DNA of 64,000 nt from Bacillus sp. S/N-304-OC-R1. GTDB taxonomy: Bacteria > Bacillota > Bacilli > Bacillales > Cytobacillaceae. Shown piece by piece: positions 54,129 through 64,000 of the stretch. The stretch lies in contig NZ_JACWFE010000024.1 of the NCBI RefSeq assembly GCF_019749375.1, forward strand, positions 1-64,000, given 5' to 3'. The notes beneath the pieces are model-generated. The model saw only the letters and a list, made by a program, of their open reading frames with translations. It made no database searches and was not told the DNA's origin. The translations under genes were made by a program, and so were the position numbers. How positions within the stretch are numbered: position 1 is the first letter of the stretch; every line of letters begins with the position of its first letter.

Positions 54129-54569
54129 TTATTTACTATCAACAATTAAGGTAACTGGTCCATCATTGATTAGCTGTACATCCATCATGGCACCAAATTC
54201 CCCTGTTTCAACCTTAAGCCCTTTTTCTTCAAGATAAGCATTAAAGGCTTCATATATTTTCAAGGCGTGATCAGGTCTAGCCGCATCCATAAAGTTTGGT
54301 CTGCGGCCTTTCCGGCAATCCCCATATAGTGTGAATTGTGAAACTGATAAAATGTCTCCGCCTTTATCTAAAATTGATAAATTCATTTTTCCGCTTTCAT
54401 CTTCAAACACTCGCAGATTCGCAATTTTATCAGCTAGAAAGGCAGCATCCTTCTCATTATCATCATGGGTAACACCAACTAAAAGAACAAAGCCTTTTGG
54501 AATGCTTCCTACAACTTCTCCATTAACCGTAACACTTGCTTCCTTGCTTCGCTGTACAACAACACGCAT
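54129..54569 (-). CDS. dtd: D-aminoacyl-tRNA deacylase
   Basis: Removes D-amino acids (and glycine) wrongly attached to tRNA. The 146-residue protein has both active site motifs, [10 protein letters not shown] and the cross-subunit NDGPVT with its cis-proline. It lies 12 bases after relA, as in B. subtilis. Confidence 0.97.
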   Translation of the reverse strand: MRVVVQRSKEASVTVNGEVVGSIPKGFVLLVGVTHDDNEKDAAFLADKIANLRVFEDESGKMNLSILDKGGDILSVSQFTLYGDCRKGRRPNFMDAARPDHALKIYEAFNAYLEEKGLKVETGEFGAMMDVQLINDGPVTLIVDSK

Positions 54570-54581
54570 AACAAATACTCC

Positions 54582-56777
54582 TTAATTCATAATCCTGCGG
54601 ACTGCATACACATCAGGAATCTGTTTAATCCGTTCAACCACTTTTTGGAGGTGATTGACATTGTGAATAGCTATCGTCATATTTATGGTTGCTGCTTTAT
54701 TCCGATCAGAACGTCCAGATACAGCAGAAATATTTGTCTTTGATTCATTCACTGCCTGCAGAACTTCGTTTAATAATCCCCGTCTGTCATAGCCGGTAAT
54801 TTCAATTTCAACACTATATTCCTTGCGATCATTTAAGTCAGTTTCCCATTCAACAGGTATTAATCTCTCTTTAGCCTCGTCATTTACGATATTCGTACAG
54901 TCAGCCCGGTGAACGGAAACACCGCGGCCTTTTGTAATAAAGCCGACAATATCATCCCCTGGTACTGGGTTACAGCAGCGGGAAAGCCTTATAAGTAAAT
55001 TATCAATACCGGAAACTCGAACGCCAGATTCCCGCTTTTTAGCAGTAGGAAATGATTTCAATTCAGAAACAGCATTAGTAATATCTGCTTCCTGCTCCAA
55101 ATCACGCTTTCTCCGGTGTTTTTCTGTTAAACGGTTGGCTACCTGAAGAGCAGTTACACCATTGTAGCCGACTGCGGCATACATGTCTTCCTCATTCGTA
55201 AAGTTGAATTTCTCCGAAACACGTTTAATATTGTCTGGGGTTAGAATCTCTTTTAGATCGAAATCCATATTACGAATTTCTTTCTCAATTTGTTCTTTCC
55301 CTTTTTCAACATTTTCATCTCTTCTTTGTTTTTTGAAGAATTGACGAATTTTGTTTTTTGCTTGGGAAGTTTGAGCAAGCTTTAGCCAATCTTTGCTTGG
55401 ACCATAGGAATGCTTTGAAGTCAAAATTTCAATGATATCGCCAGTTTTTAGCTTATAATCAAGCGTAACCATCTTTCCATTAATCTTTGCACCTATCGTC
55501 TTATTACCAATTTCTGAGTGAATGCGATAGGCAAAGTCAATGGGAACCGATCCCGATGGAAGCTCAATAACGTCGCCTTTTGGAGTAAAGACGTATACCA
55601 TATCTGAAAACAAATCGATTTTCAATGATTCCATAAATTCTTCAGCATTTACTGAGTTATCCTGAAACTCTAAAATCTCACGGAACCAGGAAAGCTTATT
55701 TTCAATCGAAGAAGCTTCGTTTACACTTTTGCCTTCCTTATAAGCCCAGTGGGCAGCAATCCCGAATTCAGCGATTCGATGCATTTCAAATGTTCGAATT
55801 TGTACCTCTAACGGATCTCCCTTTGGACCAATAACAGTCGTGTGAAGAGATTGATACATATTTTGCTTTGGCATGGCAATATAATCCTTAAACCGGCCTG
55901 GCATCGGCTTCCAGCATGTATGAATAATACCAAGCACCGCATAGCAATCTTTTATACTATTTACTACAATTCTTACCGCAAGCAAATCATAAATTTCATT
56001 GAATTGCTTGTTTTGGAGAGCCATTTTTCGATAAATACTATAAATATGCTTTGGTCTTCCTGATATTTCAGAACGGATGGAAACCTCGTTCATCCTTGTA
56101 CGCATTTCAACTATGACATCTTCAAGATATTGCTCCCGCTCAGCTCTTTTCTTTTTCATTAAATTAACAATTCGATAGTATTGCTGGGGATTTAAATATC
56201 TTAATGCAGTGTCCTCAAGCTCCCATTTAATTTTTGAGATTCCGAGACGATGGGCGAGAGGTGCAAAGATTTCCAGTGTTTCATTTGAAATACGGCGCTG
56301 TTTCTCCACAGGCAAATGCTTAAGTGTGCGCATATTATGAAGTCTGTCTGCAAGCTTAATAAGGATCACACGGATATCCTGAGCCATTGCGACAAACATT
56401 TTCCGGTGGTTTTCTGCCTGCTGTTCTTCTTTTGATTTATATTTAATTTTTCCAAGCTTAGTTACACCGTCAACAAGCATCGCTACTTCTTCATTGAAGG
56501 CTTCCTTGATGCCTGCTAGTGTAACGTCTGTATCCTCTACAACATCATGAAGAAAACCGGCTGCAACCGTTGAAGGATCCATTTCTAAATCCGCTAAAAT
56601 ACCTGCAACTTGTATGGGATGGATGATGTAAGGCTCACCCGATTTTCTATATTGTTCACGATGGGCATGCCTTGCATAATCATATGCTTTTTGTACAAGT
56701 GCCACATGCTCATCATTTAAATATAATTTTGTTCTGTCGATGACTTGTTCAGCGGTCAGAACATGATCGTTCGCCAT
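54582..56777 (-). CDS. relA: Bifunctional (p)ppGpp synthetase/hydrolase RelA
   Basis: Rel enzyme of 731 residues controlling the stringent response. The HD hydrolase domain has H53 and FLHDVVEDT (75-83); the synthetase domain has [11 protein letters not shown] and the DYIAMPK loop; TGS ([12 protein letters not shown]), zinc-finger ([12 protein letters not shown]) and ACT ([13 protein letters not shown]) domains follow. All catalytic motifs appear intact, so both activities are expected. ATG with AAAGGTGAT upstream. Confidence 0.97.
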   Translation of the reverse strand: MANDHVLTAEQVIDRTKLYLNDEHVALVQKAYDYARHAHREQYRKSGEPYIIHPIQVAGILADLEMDPSTVAAGFLHDVVEDTDVTLAGIKEAFNEEVAMLVDGVTKLGKIKYKSKEEQQAENHRKMFVAMAQDIRVILIKLADRLHNMRTLKHLPVEKQRRISNETLEIFAPLAHRLGISKIKWELEDTALRYLNPQQYYRIVNLMKKKRAEREQYLEDVIVEMRTRMNEVSIRSEISGRPKHIYSIYRKMALQNKQFNEIYDLLAVRIVVNSIKDCYAVLGIIHTCWKPMPGRFKDYIAMPKQNMYQSLHTTVIGPKGDPLEVQIRTFEMHRIAEFGIAAHWAYKEGKSVNEASSIENKLSWFREILEFQDNSVNAEEFMESLKIDLFSDMVYVFTPKGDVIELPSGSVPIDFAYRIHSEIGNKTIGAKINGKMVTLDYKLKTGDIIEILTSKHSYGPSKDWLKLAQTSQAKNKIRQFFKKQRRDENVEKGKEQIEKEIRNMDFDLKEILTPDNIKRVSEKFNFTNEEDMYAAVGYNGVTALQVANRLTEKHRRKRDLEQEADITNAVSELKSFPTAKKRESGVRVSGIDNLLIRLSRCCNPVPGDDIVGFITKGRGVSVHRADCTNIVNDEAKERLIPVEWETDLNDRKEYSVEIEITGYDRRGLLNEVLQAVNESKTNISAVSGRSDRNKAATINMTIAIHNVNHLQKVVERIKQIPDVYAVRRIMN

Positions 56778-56864
56778 GGGATCACCTTTTATTATTAGTT
56801 TTCATTTGTCGATTTGTCATTTTCCGTTTAAAACTGTCATAACAAAATTAGAATGATTGCTACT

Positions 56865-56893
56865 ATTATCGAAAAAAAAAGTGAATATGTAAA
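56865..56893 (-). promoter_or_regulatory. Candidate relA promoter
   Basis: Minus-strand TTTACA (56888-56893) and GATAAT (56865-56870), 17 bases apart, about 90 bases before relA. The rest of 56778-57084 holds only the apt terminator and A/T-rich sequence. Confidence 0.6.
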
Positions 56894-57047
56894 GGGTTAC
56901 CGATTATTTTCCTGAAAAATAAAAAGTTTGTCGAATTTTGTCTCCGTTAGGTAATCATTACCTTTGTTATTTATTTTCAATTTTTATATAAGAATAGGCA
57001 CATTGAATAGAAGTTATTCATATCCACACAGGAGAAGTTTATCATAA

Positions 57048-57076
57048 TAAAAAGAGCGCTAACATATGAGCGCTCA
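57048..57076 (-). terminator. Terminator of apt
   Basis: Stem GAGCGCT/AGCGCTC followed by five T on the minus strand. Confidence 0.88.
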
Positions 57077-57084
57077 AATCGTTA

Positions 57085-57597
57085 TTAGTATTCCATTAAT
57101 GTTAGAATATCATATTTTCCAAGCTTTTCGCGGCCGTTTAAATAAGATAATTCGATTAAGAAGGCAATTCCAGCAACAACGCCTCCTAATTGTTCAACCA
57201 ATTCAATAGTAGCTTCAATAGTACCGCCAGTTGCTAGTAAATCATCAGTTATTAGGACTCTTTGTCCTGGCTTGATTGCATCTTTATGGATAGTTAGGAC
57301 ATCCTTGCCATACTCTAAACCGTACTGGACTTTAATTGTTTCTCGAGGAAGTTTTCCTTCCTTTCTAACAGGAGCAAAGCCTACTCCGAGCGAATAAGCT
57401 ACTGGACAGCCGATAATAAATCCGCGAGCCTCTGGACCAACTACTAAGTCGATTTGCTTTTCCTTCGCGTATTCAACAATTTTGTCTGTAGCATATCTAT
57501 ATGCATCACCATTATCCATTAATGTTGTTATATCCTTGAACTGAATACCTGGCTTTGGCCAGTCTTGGACGATTGTAATATATTGTTTTAAGTCCAT
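57085..57597 (-). CDS. apt: Adenine phosphoribosyltransferase
   Basis: Makes AMP from adenine and PRPP. The 170-residue protein has the PRPP motif [13 protein letters not shown] (114-126) and GPEARGF. Its start overlaps the recJ stop by 10 bases, implying coupling. Gene order recJ-apt-relA is conserved in bacilli and links purine salvage with (p)ppGpp metabolism. Confidence 0.97.
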   Translation of the reverse strand: MDLKQYITIVQDWPKPGIQFKDITTLMDNGDAYRYATDKIVEYAKEKQIDLVVGPEARGFIIGCPVAYSLGVGFAPVRKEGKLPRETIKVQYGLEYGKDVLTIHKDAIKPGQRVLITDDLLATGGTIEATIELVEQLGGVVAGIAFLIELSYLNGREKLGKYDILTLMEY

Positions 57598-59954
57598 TCT
57601 TTTACTTCCTCCTCAAGTTTCACCGACCCATGGATTACTGAATCAAAAAAGCCTTTTAGCTGCTGATAGGTTGAATATAGCAATTCGCTTTCGACCGAGT
57701 ATTGTGCACGCCTATGCTCATAAATTTGTGAATCAGTTAAATCACGTTTTTGTGAAGAACTATTAATAGAAATTAATCCATTGTTTATTTTAACAAAATC
57801 TAATTCAAAAAACACCTGTAACATGAAGTCAATTGATTCTCTGCTCCATCCTTTGTGCTTGGCAATATCATCTTTATATTGCTGCAAATTAAATGGTCCC
57901 TTTTTCATAATAAAAGCATAAAACCATTTAAAATGATCACGCGTTGGCAGAGTACTGAAAAAAGTGCTCTCTTCTTTAAAAAAATGAGTGTATATCCTAG
58001 ATGGGATTTTCCCTGAAAATAACTTGCTCAATAGATCCTTGGAAGGCGGCAGGTCGGTTAATATAACGTTCTCATTATTAATATCTAGTGCAGCAGCTTC
58101 CTCATCTGAACTTACTGTTACCATATTTTCATTTATATATGTTTTAAATTTCGAAGCATTTTCCTGATTAAACACAATCCACTTACATCGATCTTTTGGA
58201 ATTAAATCAAACAATTGCTCAAAACGTTTAATCCCTCTAATATCAAATAACTGCCAATCTTGAATTGCTAAATCTTGCAAAAAGATTTGTGGCTTTCGTA
58301 TATTATTCCACTCATTAATTGAAAGTTCCCCTATAACGGATATCTTGGAATATGGAGAAATATGATCAAATAATTCACCTAAACCGAAACCAACACCATC
58401 AAGCATACTGCCTTCATTTTCAATCGTCAGTTTCAAATGATTTTGCTCTGAACCAATTTTTCTTATATTTGAAATGCTCGCATCCTTAATTAAAATCTTT
58501 GGTTTAGGATTGTCCATCCCGTATGGGGCAAGCATTTGCATTTCCTCTATTGAGGCAAGATGAATTTCACCCATTTGTATGATTCCGTCAAGTGTCGTAA
58601 CAGGAATAAAATCTTCTTCCTTCAATACATTCTTTGCTGCATGATTCAGTCTATTTCTAAGCTCATCAACATGCTCCAGCTTCAAAGTCATCCCTGCTGC
58701 CATCGGATGCCCGCCAAAATGAGGCAGAATATCTCTGCATTCTGAGAGGTTCTTAAATAAATCAAAGCCTAAAATACTCCGTGCAGATCCCTTTGCTATG
58801 CCCTTTTCTTGATCAAAGCTTAGAACAATGGCAGGACGATAAAATCTCTCAACCAGCTTAGAGGCAACAATCCCAACAACTCCCGGATTCCAGCCCTCTT
58901 GACCAACGACAAGAACGGCATTTTCAGTAATGGGGTATTTTTCTTCTACCTGCTTAATTGCCTCATTCGCAATATCATGTACTAATGCCTGTCTTTCTTT
59001 ATTCATTTGTTCTATTTCTTCAGCTATAGCTTCCGCCTCATATATGTCATCTGTTAAAAGCAGGTCAACAGCTGGATCTGCACTGTCCAATCTACCGGCA
59101 GCATTTAAACGAGGTGCAATAAGAAAACCAATCGTTTCTTCTGAAATAGAACTGGCATCCACTTTATTTAACTTCAATAAAGCTGTAAGACCAACATTTT
59201 TTGTAGTCTTTAGCTTTTTTAAGCCTTTTTTCACGAGTAAACGATTTTCACCTTTCAGGGAAACTAAATCCGCAATCGTTCCGATAGCTGCAATTTCCAG
59301 CAGATGCTCAGGCAGTTCCCCGAATAGCGCATGTGCTAATTTAAAGGCAACCCCCACACCTGCAAGCTCCCGAAAAGGATACACGCTGTCAGGAAGCTTT
59401 GGATGAATAATAGCTAATGCCTTAGGAAGTTCAGGTCCTGGTTCATGATGGTCTGTTATGATTAAATCTAAGCCAAGCTCAGCAGCTGCATCTGCTTCTT
59501 TAACAGCCGCAATTCCTGTATCTACAGTAATAATCAGCTTAATCCCTATTTCTGAAGCATATTGAAATGCTGGAATATTAGGCCCATACCCCTCCGTAAA
59601 GCGATTAGGTATATAGAACTCGACATTGGCTCCTAATTCTCTTAGAGTTTTCATCATAACGGTCGTACTCGTTACACCATCGGCATCATAGTCTCCAAAA
59701 ATTAAGATAGGCTCATTATTGTCAATCGCCTTCTTAATCCTTGATACAGCGATGTCCATACCTGTTAATAAAAATGGATCATGAAATTCTAGTTTATGAT
59801 CAAATAAAAAATCTTGAGCTATTTCTGGTGATTCTATTCCTCTATTTACGAGCAATGAAGCAACGAGAGGAGTTATATTTAAATGTTTGACAAGAATATT
59901 TTGCTTCTCTTCGTCTGTTTCCCGAACAATCCACCTTGTTTTTGAATGTAACAT
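57588..59954 (-). CDS. recJ: Single-stranded-DNA-specific exonuclease RecJ
   Basis: A 5'-3' exonuclease of the DHH family, 788 residues. Motifs DYDADG (88-93), ITVDTG, TDHH (166-169) and the DHHA1 GGHPMAAGM motif are present, then an OB domain and a Firmicute-specific C-terminal extension (about 570-788). I use the ATG at 59954 with GAGAGGTG upstream; the longer frame to 60005 has no site of its own. Confidence 0.95.
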   Translation of the reverse strand: MLHSKTRWIVRETDEEKQNILVKHLNITPLVASLLVNRGIESPEIAQDFLFDHKLEFHDPFLLTGMDIAVSRIKKAIDNNEPILIFGDYDADGVTSTTVMMKTLRELGANVEFYIPNRFTEGYGPNIPAFQYASEIGIKLIITVDTGIAAVKEADAAAELGLDLIITDHHEPGPELPKALAIIHPKLPDSVYPFRELAGVGVAFKLAHALFGELPEHLLEIAAIGTIADLVSLKGENRLLVKKGLKKLKTTKNVGLTALLKLNKVDASSISEETIGFLIAPRLNAAGRLDSADPAVDLLLTDDIYEAEAIAEEIEQMNKERQALVHDIANEAIKQVEEKYPITENAVLVVGQEGWNPGVVGIVASKLVERFYRPAIVLSFDQEKGIAKGSARSILGFDLFKNLSECRDILPHFGGHPMAAGMTLKLEHVDELRNRLNHAAKNVLKEEDFIPVTTLDGIIQMGEIHLASIEEMQMLAPYGMDNPKPKILIKDASISNIRKIGSEQNHLKLTIENEGSMLDGVGFGLGELFDHISPYSKISVIGELSINEWNNIRKPQIFLQDLAIQDWQLFDIRGIKRFEQLFDLIPKDRCKWIVFNQENASKFKTYINENMVTVSSDEEAAALDINNENVILTDLPPSKDLLSKLFSGKIPSRIYTHFFKEESTFFSTLPTRDHFKWFYAFIMKKGPFNLQQYKDDIAKHKGWSRESIDFMLQVFFELDFVKINNGLISINSSSQKRDLTDSQIYEHRRAQYSVESELLYSTYQQLKGFFDSVIHGSVKLEEEVKEWT

Positions 59955-60019
59955 TTGTTCACCTCTCAACTTTTTAATTATACAAGAGCCCATTAGCTGT
60001 TTCAATCTCAGTGTAAAAA

Positions 60020-60049
60020 AAGAAAAAACAGCGAGGACTCTCGCTGTTT
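60020..60049 (-). terminator. Terminator of the cation efflux gene
   Basis: Stem AACAGCGAG/CTCGCTGTT with a four-base loop, followed by TTTTTTCTTTTTTT on the minus strand; it overlaps the stop codon of the gene. Confidence 0.88.
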
Positions 60050-60944
60050 AGTCATTTACATTATAGGGGTTAATATGGACAAATACATTATGAACATTGT
60101 CCATTTCCATTAATCTTTCCTTCACATCTTTTCCGACCCGATGACCTTCTTCCACAGTCATGTTTGGATCTACCGAAATCTTCAAATCAATAATAACGTA
60201 ATGTCCATGTTCTCTGGCATGAAGCTGATTTATTTTTTTTACCTCTTTCACACTTTCAACTGTTTTTCTTAGTTCAACCGTATCTTCCTCATGCAGAACA
60301 TGGTCAAGTGTATTGTGGATCGATTCTTTACCTAAAGACCACGACATTTTAATAACCATCAGTGACACAACGACACCGGCTACAGGATCTGCATATTCAA
60401 GCCAGTGTATTCCCATTTTCCCGCCAAGTATAGCAGCACCAATTCCTACAAGTGCTGCAAGGGATGAATATACATCCGAACGATGCTCATAAGCATTTAC
60501 AATTAAAGCATCACTATTCAACTCACGACCTAATTTAAACTTATAGCGAAACAGCCCTTCCTTTACAATGATGGAAAAGATTACAGCCGCAATGGCAATT
60601 GTTTTTGGAGGTTCAATTGGTTTAAAAAATGCAGTGAAAGACGATTTACCTATTTGAATTCCAACTAATAATAATAACACGGCAACAATTATAGCTGCTA
60701 TAGATTCTGCTTTACCATGTCCATATGGATGGTCTTCATCCGGAGGCTGTTTAGCTGCTTTTAAGCCTAAATAGACTGCCAATGATCCAGCAATATCCGA
60801 AGCCGAATGAACAGCATCTGCAATTAAGGCGCGGCTTCCTGAATAGACGCCAATTCCCCACTTAACAAGTGCAAGAAGAATGTTAATGACAATACCAAGC
60901 ATGGCGGCAAATTCTGCCCTTTTAAAGCGATCTTGATTACTCAA
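60048..60944 (-). CDS. Cation diffusion facilitator family transporter
   Basis: A 298-residue metal/proton antiporter with about six helices and a C-terminal cytoplasmic domain (about 210-298). The metal site residues are D43, H46-D50 region (DAVHSASD) in helix 2 and H154-D157 (EHRSD) in helix 5, typical of zinc, iron or manganese members. DHPYGHGK is the family cytoplasmic loop. Stands alone between recJ and secDF; metal not determined. Confidence 0.9.
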   Translation of the reverse strand: MSNQDRFKRAEFAAMLGIVINILLALVKWGIGVYSGSRALIADAVHSASDIAGSLAVYLGLKAAKQPPDEDHPYGHGKAESIAAIIVAVLLLLVGIQIGKSSFTAFFKPIEPPKTIAIAAVIFSIIVKEGLFRYKFKLGRELNSDALIVNAYEHRSDVYSSLAALVGIGAAILGGKMGIHWLEYADPVAGVVVSLMVIKMSWSLGKESIHNTLDHVLHEEDTVELRKTVESVKEVKKINQLHAREHGHYVIIDLKISVDPNMTVEEGHRVGKDVKERLMEMDNVHNVFVHINPYNVND

Positions 60945-61022
60945 ATTGAAACTTCCTTCCTCAAATGAACTTACCGTTAGTTTATCCTATTTTCATTGAA
61001 TATGAACAAAAAGTAACAATGA

Positions 61023-61051
61023 GAAAGCCTCAGGAAAATCCTGAGGCTTGA
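61023..61051 (-). terminator. Terminator of secDF
   Basis: Stem AAGCCTCAGGA/TCCTGAGGCTT with a four-base loop, followed by a T/C tract on the minus strand. Confidence 0.8.
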
Positions 61052-61065
61052 GAAAGTGAATATCA

Positions 61066-63333
61066 TTATACTTGAGGTTCATCACTATATTTTCGTTTTT
61101 CTTTAACCGTTTTAATAACGCCTTTTTCTTTTAACTCCTTCGCTTTCCAATCACCCCATAACTGCGCAGCTAGGAATATTGAAGAATATACCCCTGCCAC
61201 AGTTCCAATTAATAGAGCAATCGAGAAGTTGCGGATTGACTCACTTCCAAATATAAGCAAGCCCAAAATCGCAATAATTACAGTTAAAACCGTGTTAATT
61301 GAACGGCCCATAACTTGACGCAGTGCAGTATTTACAACATCGTGAATATCTTCAACAGATTTCAGACGTTTTTTCTTCTGCATGTTTTCACGCATTCTGT
61401 CAAATGTAACAATCGTGTCATTAATGGAATACCCGACAACCGTTAGTACTGCAGCAATAAAAGTAATATCTACTTCTAGACGCGTAATACTAAAGAAGGC
61501 GACAATTAGGAAAGCATCATGTAAGAGCGACACGACGGCAGGAATTGCCATCTTCATCTCAAAACGAACAGCTACATAAATAATAATCCCAATTGAGGCA
61601 ATGACTAATGCAATCATTGCATTCTTAGCTAATTCCTTCCCAACAGTAGGTGAGACGGTGCTGACACTTGGGTCTGCTCCAAACTCTTTATGGAAGCTTG
61701 CCTTTAAGTCAGCAATCTCTTCTTTTGTTAGGACTCCTTTTAATCTCGCGACACCAATTTCTTTATTATTTCCAGAAATGACGATATCGTCAGTTTCGAT
61801 ATTAAGCTTAGCTAGTTCTGATTTCACTTCTTCTTTTGTTAAGGAGTCTTTAGATAAGATTTCAATTCGCGTACCACTTGAGAAATCAATACCCAAATTT
61901 AATCCAAAAACACTAACTGTTATGATTCCTAATGCCATTAAAACAATAGATAAACCATAGAATTTTTTACGGGATTTAACAAAGTCAAATTTATCGAATT
62001 TCGTCTTTAAATCATGAGTATCAAGGTTTTCTGCAATATCATGGATATCTTTCTTATTGACGCCAAACCAGCCTGGACGCTTATTGAATAAATTACTGTT
62101 TACCCATAGACCAAGGAATAATCTTGATCCGTAAACTGCTGTTAAAAAGCTTACTAAAATACTGATAATAAGCATTGTTGCAAACCCTTTAACAGAGCTT
62201 GTCCCATATGCAAATAAAACGACAGCAGCTAATATAGTTGTAATATTCGCATCAAAGATGGATGCAAATGAATTTCGGCTTCCTGCTTGGAATGCTGATT
62301 TTACAGTTCTTCCGACTTTTATTTCTTCTTTAATTCTTTCATATGTGATGATGTTGGCATCTACCGCCATACCGACCCCTAATATTAGGGCTGCGATTCC
62401 CGGCAGTGTGAGTACTCCATTCATCCAGTCAAAGATTAACAGAATTAAATAAATGTATACGGATAGAGTGACAGTCGCAATAAATCCTGGGAAACGATAA
62501 TAGAAAATCATAAATAAGTAAATGACTGCAATCCCAATGATTCCGCCAAGTACTGTTTTTTGCATCGCCTGTTCCCCGAATTGAGCGCCAACAGATGTAG
62601 AGTATACCTCAGTCAGCTTAACAGGCAGTGACCCTGCATTTAACAGGTCCGATAAAGTTTTTGCCTCTTCCATTGTAAAGCTTCCTACAATGGATACAGT
62701 ATCTTGATTAAATACTTGACTCACTCTAGGTGCAGATAAATAGCGCGGGTCTGGCTTACCAGCTTCTGCTTTGAATGAATCTTTTCCCTCTTCAAAATCA
62801 AGCCAAATCACTAATAAATTGTTCGGCTCTCCCATATTCACAATTTTTTGAGTTACATCTCTAAATTTAGTTGCACTCTTTAACTTTAGAGAAACACTTG
62901 GCTTCCCATTTTCATCAAAAGTTTGCTTAGCTCCATTTTCTGCTAAATCAGAGCCATCCATTAGTTTATTGTCATTAACATCCCGGAAAGATAAATTCGC
63001 TTCCGTAGATAGTATTTCACGTGCCTTGTTTTGATCTGTTACACCAGCAAGCTGGACACGGATACGATTATCACCCTCAACCTGAATATTAGGTTCACTT
63101 ACTCCTAGTACGTTAACCCGCTTATCCAAGGCTTTAGCAGTGCTGGCCAAAACATTTTTATCGATTTTTTGGCCTTTTTCAATTGGTGAAACCTCATACA
63201 GAACCTCAAATCCGCCTTGAAGGTCCAATCCTAGCTTAATGTTCTTTAAAATGTTATTAGTTGTTGTACCCATTAAACTTCCAATTAATAAAACAATTAG
63301 AAAGAAGGCAACAATACGACCGCGTTTTACCAT
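61066..63333 (-). CDS. secDF: Protein translocase subunit SecDF (fused)
   Basis: A natural SecD-SecF fusion of 755 residues, as in Bacillus. The SecD half has LGLDLQGGFEVLYEV and GMAVDANIITYERIKEE; the SecF half starts near residue 445 with LNLGIDFSSGT and contains GYSINDTIVTFDRMREN. Twelve helices are expected. It uses proton motive force to help pull secreted proteins across the membrane. Follows comN by about 175 bases. Confidence 0.96.
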   Translation of the reverse strand: MVKRGRIVAFFLIVLLIGSLMGTTTNNILKNIKLGLDLQGGFEVLYEVSPIEKGQKIDKNVLASTAKALDKRVNVLGVSEPNIQVEGDNRIRVQLAGVTDQNKAREILSTEANLSFRDVNDNKLMDGSDLAENGAKQTFDENGKPSVSLKLKSATKFRDVTQKIVNMGEPNNLLVIWLDFEEGKDSFKAEAGKPDPRYLSAPRVSQVFNQDTVSIVGSFTMEEAKTLSDLLNAGSLPVKLTEVYSTSVGAQFGEQAMQKTVLGGIIGIAVIYLFMIFYYRFPGFIATVTLSVYIYLILLIFDWMNGVLTLPGIAALILGVGMAVDANIITYERIKEEIKVGRTVKSAFQAGSRNSFASIFDANITTILAAVVLFAYGTSSVKGFATMLIISILVSFLTAVYGSRLFLGLWVNSNLFNKRPGWFGVNKKDIHDIAENLDTHDLKTKFDKFDFVKSRKKFYGLSIVLMALGIITVSVFGLNLGIDFSSGTRIEILSKDSLTKEEVKSELAKLNIETDDIVISGNNKEIGVARLKGVLTKEEIADLKASFHKEFGADPSVSTVSPTVGKELAKNAMIALVIASIGIIIYVAVRFEMKMAIPAVVSLLHDAFLIVAFFSITRLEVDITFIAAVLTVVGYSINDTIVTFDRMRENMQKKKRLKSVEDIHDVVNTALRQVMGRSINTVLTVIIAILGLLIFGSESIRNFSIALLIGTVAGVYSSIFLAAQLWGDWKAKELKEKGVIKTVKEKRKYSDEPQV

Positions 63334-63509
63334 TATGAAAAAGTCCTCCTTAAATACAAGCCAAATGGCTTACAGCATAAAACAAGATGTTACTATTTTA
63401 AACTTAATTACTTCATAGAACAAAATAAAAAGCGACAGAAATACCAATTCCCATTATGAAACAGTTTGCAAAAGCTGTCAATTTAAAGAAAAGCGGAAGC
63501 GGTTTAAAG

Positions 63510-63806
63510 TTATTTTAAGAGCTTGCGAAGCTCATCTTCGTCACTAAAAGCAAAGTCTGCCCCCTTAAAAGCTTCGACCGTCGCATAATTGAAAAACTCG
63601 CCAACCTTAACAGAAAATATATCTTGAACTAATTCAGATATTCTTCTATTCTCATCTGCTTTTCGCCATTTTTTTCTTTTTAAAAAGTCCCAAAGCTCTT
63701 GCTCTGTCACTCGATCGTAACCTAATAACGAAAATTCCTCCTGCTTGCTTTTCAAAGCAGGCTTTAATTCATTGCGAAGATGATCATATGTATGGCTGAT
63801 TTCCAC
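63510..63806 (-). CDS. comN: Post-transcriptional competence regulator ComN
   Basis: A 98-residue protein corresponding to B. subtilis ComN (YrzD), which promotes comE mRNA handling and localisation together with DivIVA. Family marks are KSKQEEFSLLGYDRVTEQELW and WDFLKRKKWRK. It lies between secDF and spoVB as in B. subtilis. The comE operon it controls is at the other end of this window. Confidence 0.88.
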   Translation of the reverse strand: MEISHTYDHLRNELKPALKSKQEEFSLLGYDRVTEQELWDFLKRKKWRKADENRRISELVQDIFSVKVGEFFNYATVEAFKGADFAFSDEDELRKLLK

Positions 63807-63930
63807 TGCAGCCGCCTCCCTTAATTAAGTTAAAAGGAAAAATTACACTTTGCTTGTCATGCTTTGTCCACTTCGTTGCATATAGTTAATTGTATATGAT
63901 AACACCTATTTTGAGAAGGCAGGGAGCCCA

Positions 63931-64000
63931 ATGTCGAAGTTTTTAAAAGGAACATTGATTTTATTGGCAGCTGGACTTGTAACAAGAGTGCTTGGGTTTA
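63931..64000 (+). CDS. spoVB: Stage V sporulation protein B, 5' end only
   Basis: The window ends 70 bases into this gene. The start MSKFLKGTLILLAAGLVTRV matches SpoVB, a MATE/MOP-superfamily lipid flippase needed for spore cortex. AGGGAG precedes the ATG, and the position divergent from comN is as in B. subtilis. The rest is outside the window. Confidence 0.85.
   Translation, partial: MSKFLKGTLILLAAGLVTRVLGF

Noticed and set aside
57017-57027. DnaA box upstream of the apt terminator
   Set aside because: A single ATATCCACA with one mismatch and no companion boxes; expected by chance in A/T-rich DNA.

Overview
The window reads as a chromosomal segment of a low-GC, endospore-forming, naturally competent Bacillota of the family Bacillaceae. 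The evidence is an intact sporulation sigma factor gene (sigK), spoVB, an RsfA-type regulator, sda, several YrzI/YjcZ-like tiny proteins, the comE locus and comN, strong AGGAGG-type ribosome binding sites, and gene order that closely follows the Bacillus subtilis block comEC...yqeG / mtnN...greA-udk-yrrO-N-M-mltG / yrzB-ruvX-yrzL-alaS / recD2...cymR-rarA / tcdA-aspS-hisS / relA-apt-recJ / secDF-comN-spoVB. The genus cannot be fixed from this alone. Almost all of it is core chromosome; no prophage, transposase or CRISPR array was seen.

Layout. 1-10 kb: comEC, comEB, comEA (DNA uptake), divergent comER, then a tightly packed minus-strand operon yqeG-yqeH-aroE-yhbY-nadD-yqeK-rsfS-yqeM (ribosome assembly, NAD, shikimate). 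10-19 kb: sda with a DnaA-box cluster, psd/pssA divergent pair (phosphatidylethanolamine synthesis), pepF, a lipoprotein, sigK, a run of tiny ORFs including yrzI, mtnN, yrzA-like, yrrS. 19-31 kb: pbpI, greA, udk, trhP2-trhP1-trmR (wobble-uridine hydroxylation and methylation), mltG, yrzB-ruvX-yrzL, alaS with an Ala T-box. 31-41 kb: yrrI, small genes, yrrD, recD2, yrrB, mnmA-iscS (2-thiouridine), cymR, yczE-like, rarA. 41-46 kb: a GntR-controlled ABC transporter operon with two ATPases and two permeases, then an RsfA-family gene. 46-52 kb: a 52-bp tandem repeat array, tcdA, 6S RNA, aspS-hisS with a T-box leader, yrzK-like. 52-64 kb: a five-SH3b cell wall amidase, dtd, relA, apt, recJ, a cation diffusion facilitator, secDF, comN and the start of spoVB.

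The least explained parts are (i) an exact 52-bp, seven-unit hairpin array between the RsfA-family gene and tcdA, with a 156-bp three-unit superperiod; (ii) a chain of ORFs of 18-46 codons with good ribosome binding sites after mtnN; (iii) a structured, terminator-ended leader before trmR; (iv) a dispersed palindromic repeat lodged between the hisS T-box and the hisS start, with a half copy abutting comEC; and (v) a perfect hairpin that occludes the pbpI ribosome binding site.

Functionally the window is rich in anticodon-loop modification (MnmA/IscS, TrhP/TrmR, TcdA), tRNA charging (AlaS, AspS, HisS, Dtd), stringent response and purine salvage (RelA, Apt), competence and sporulation control.
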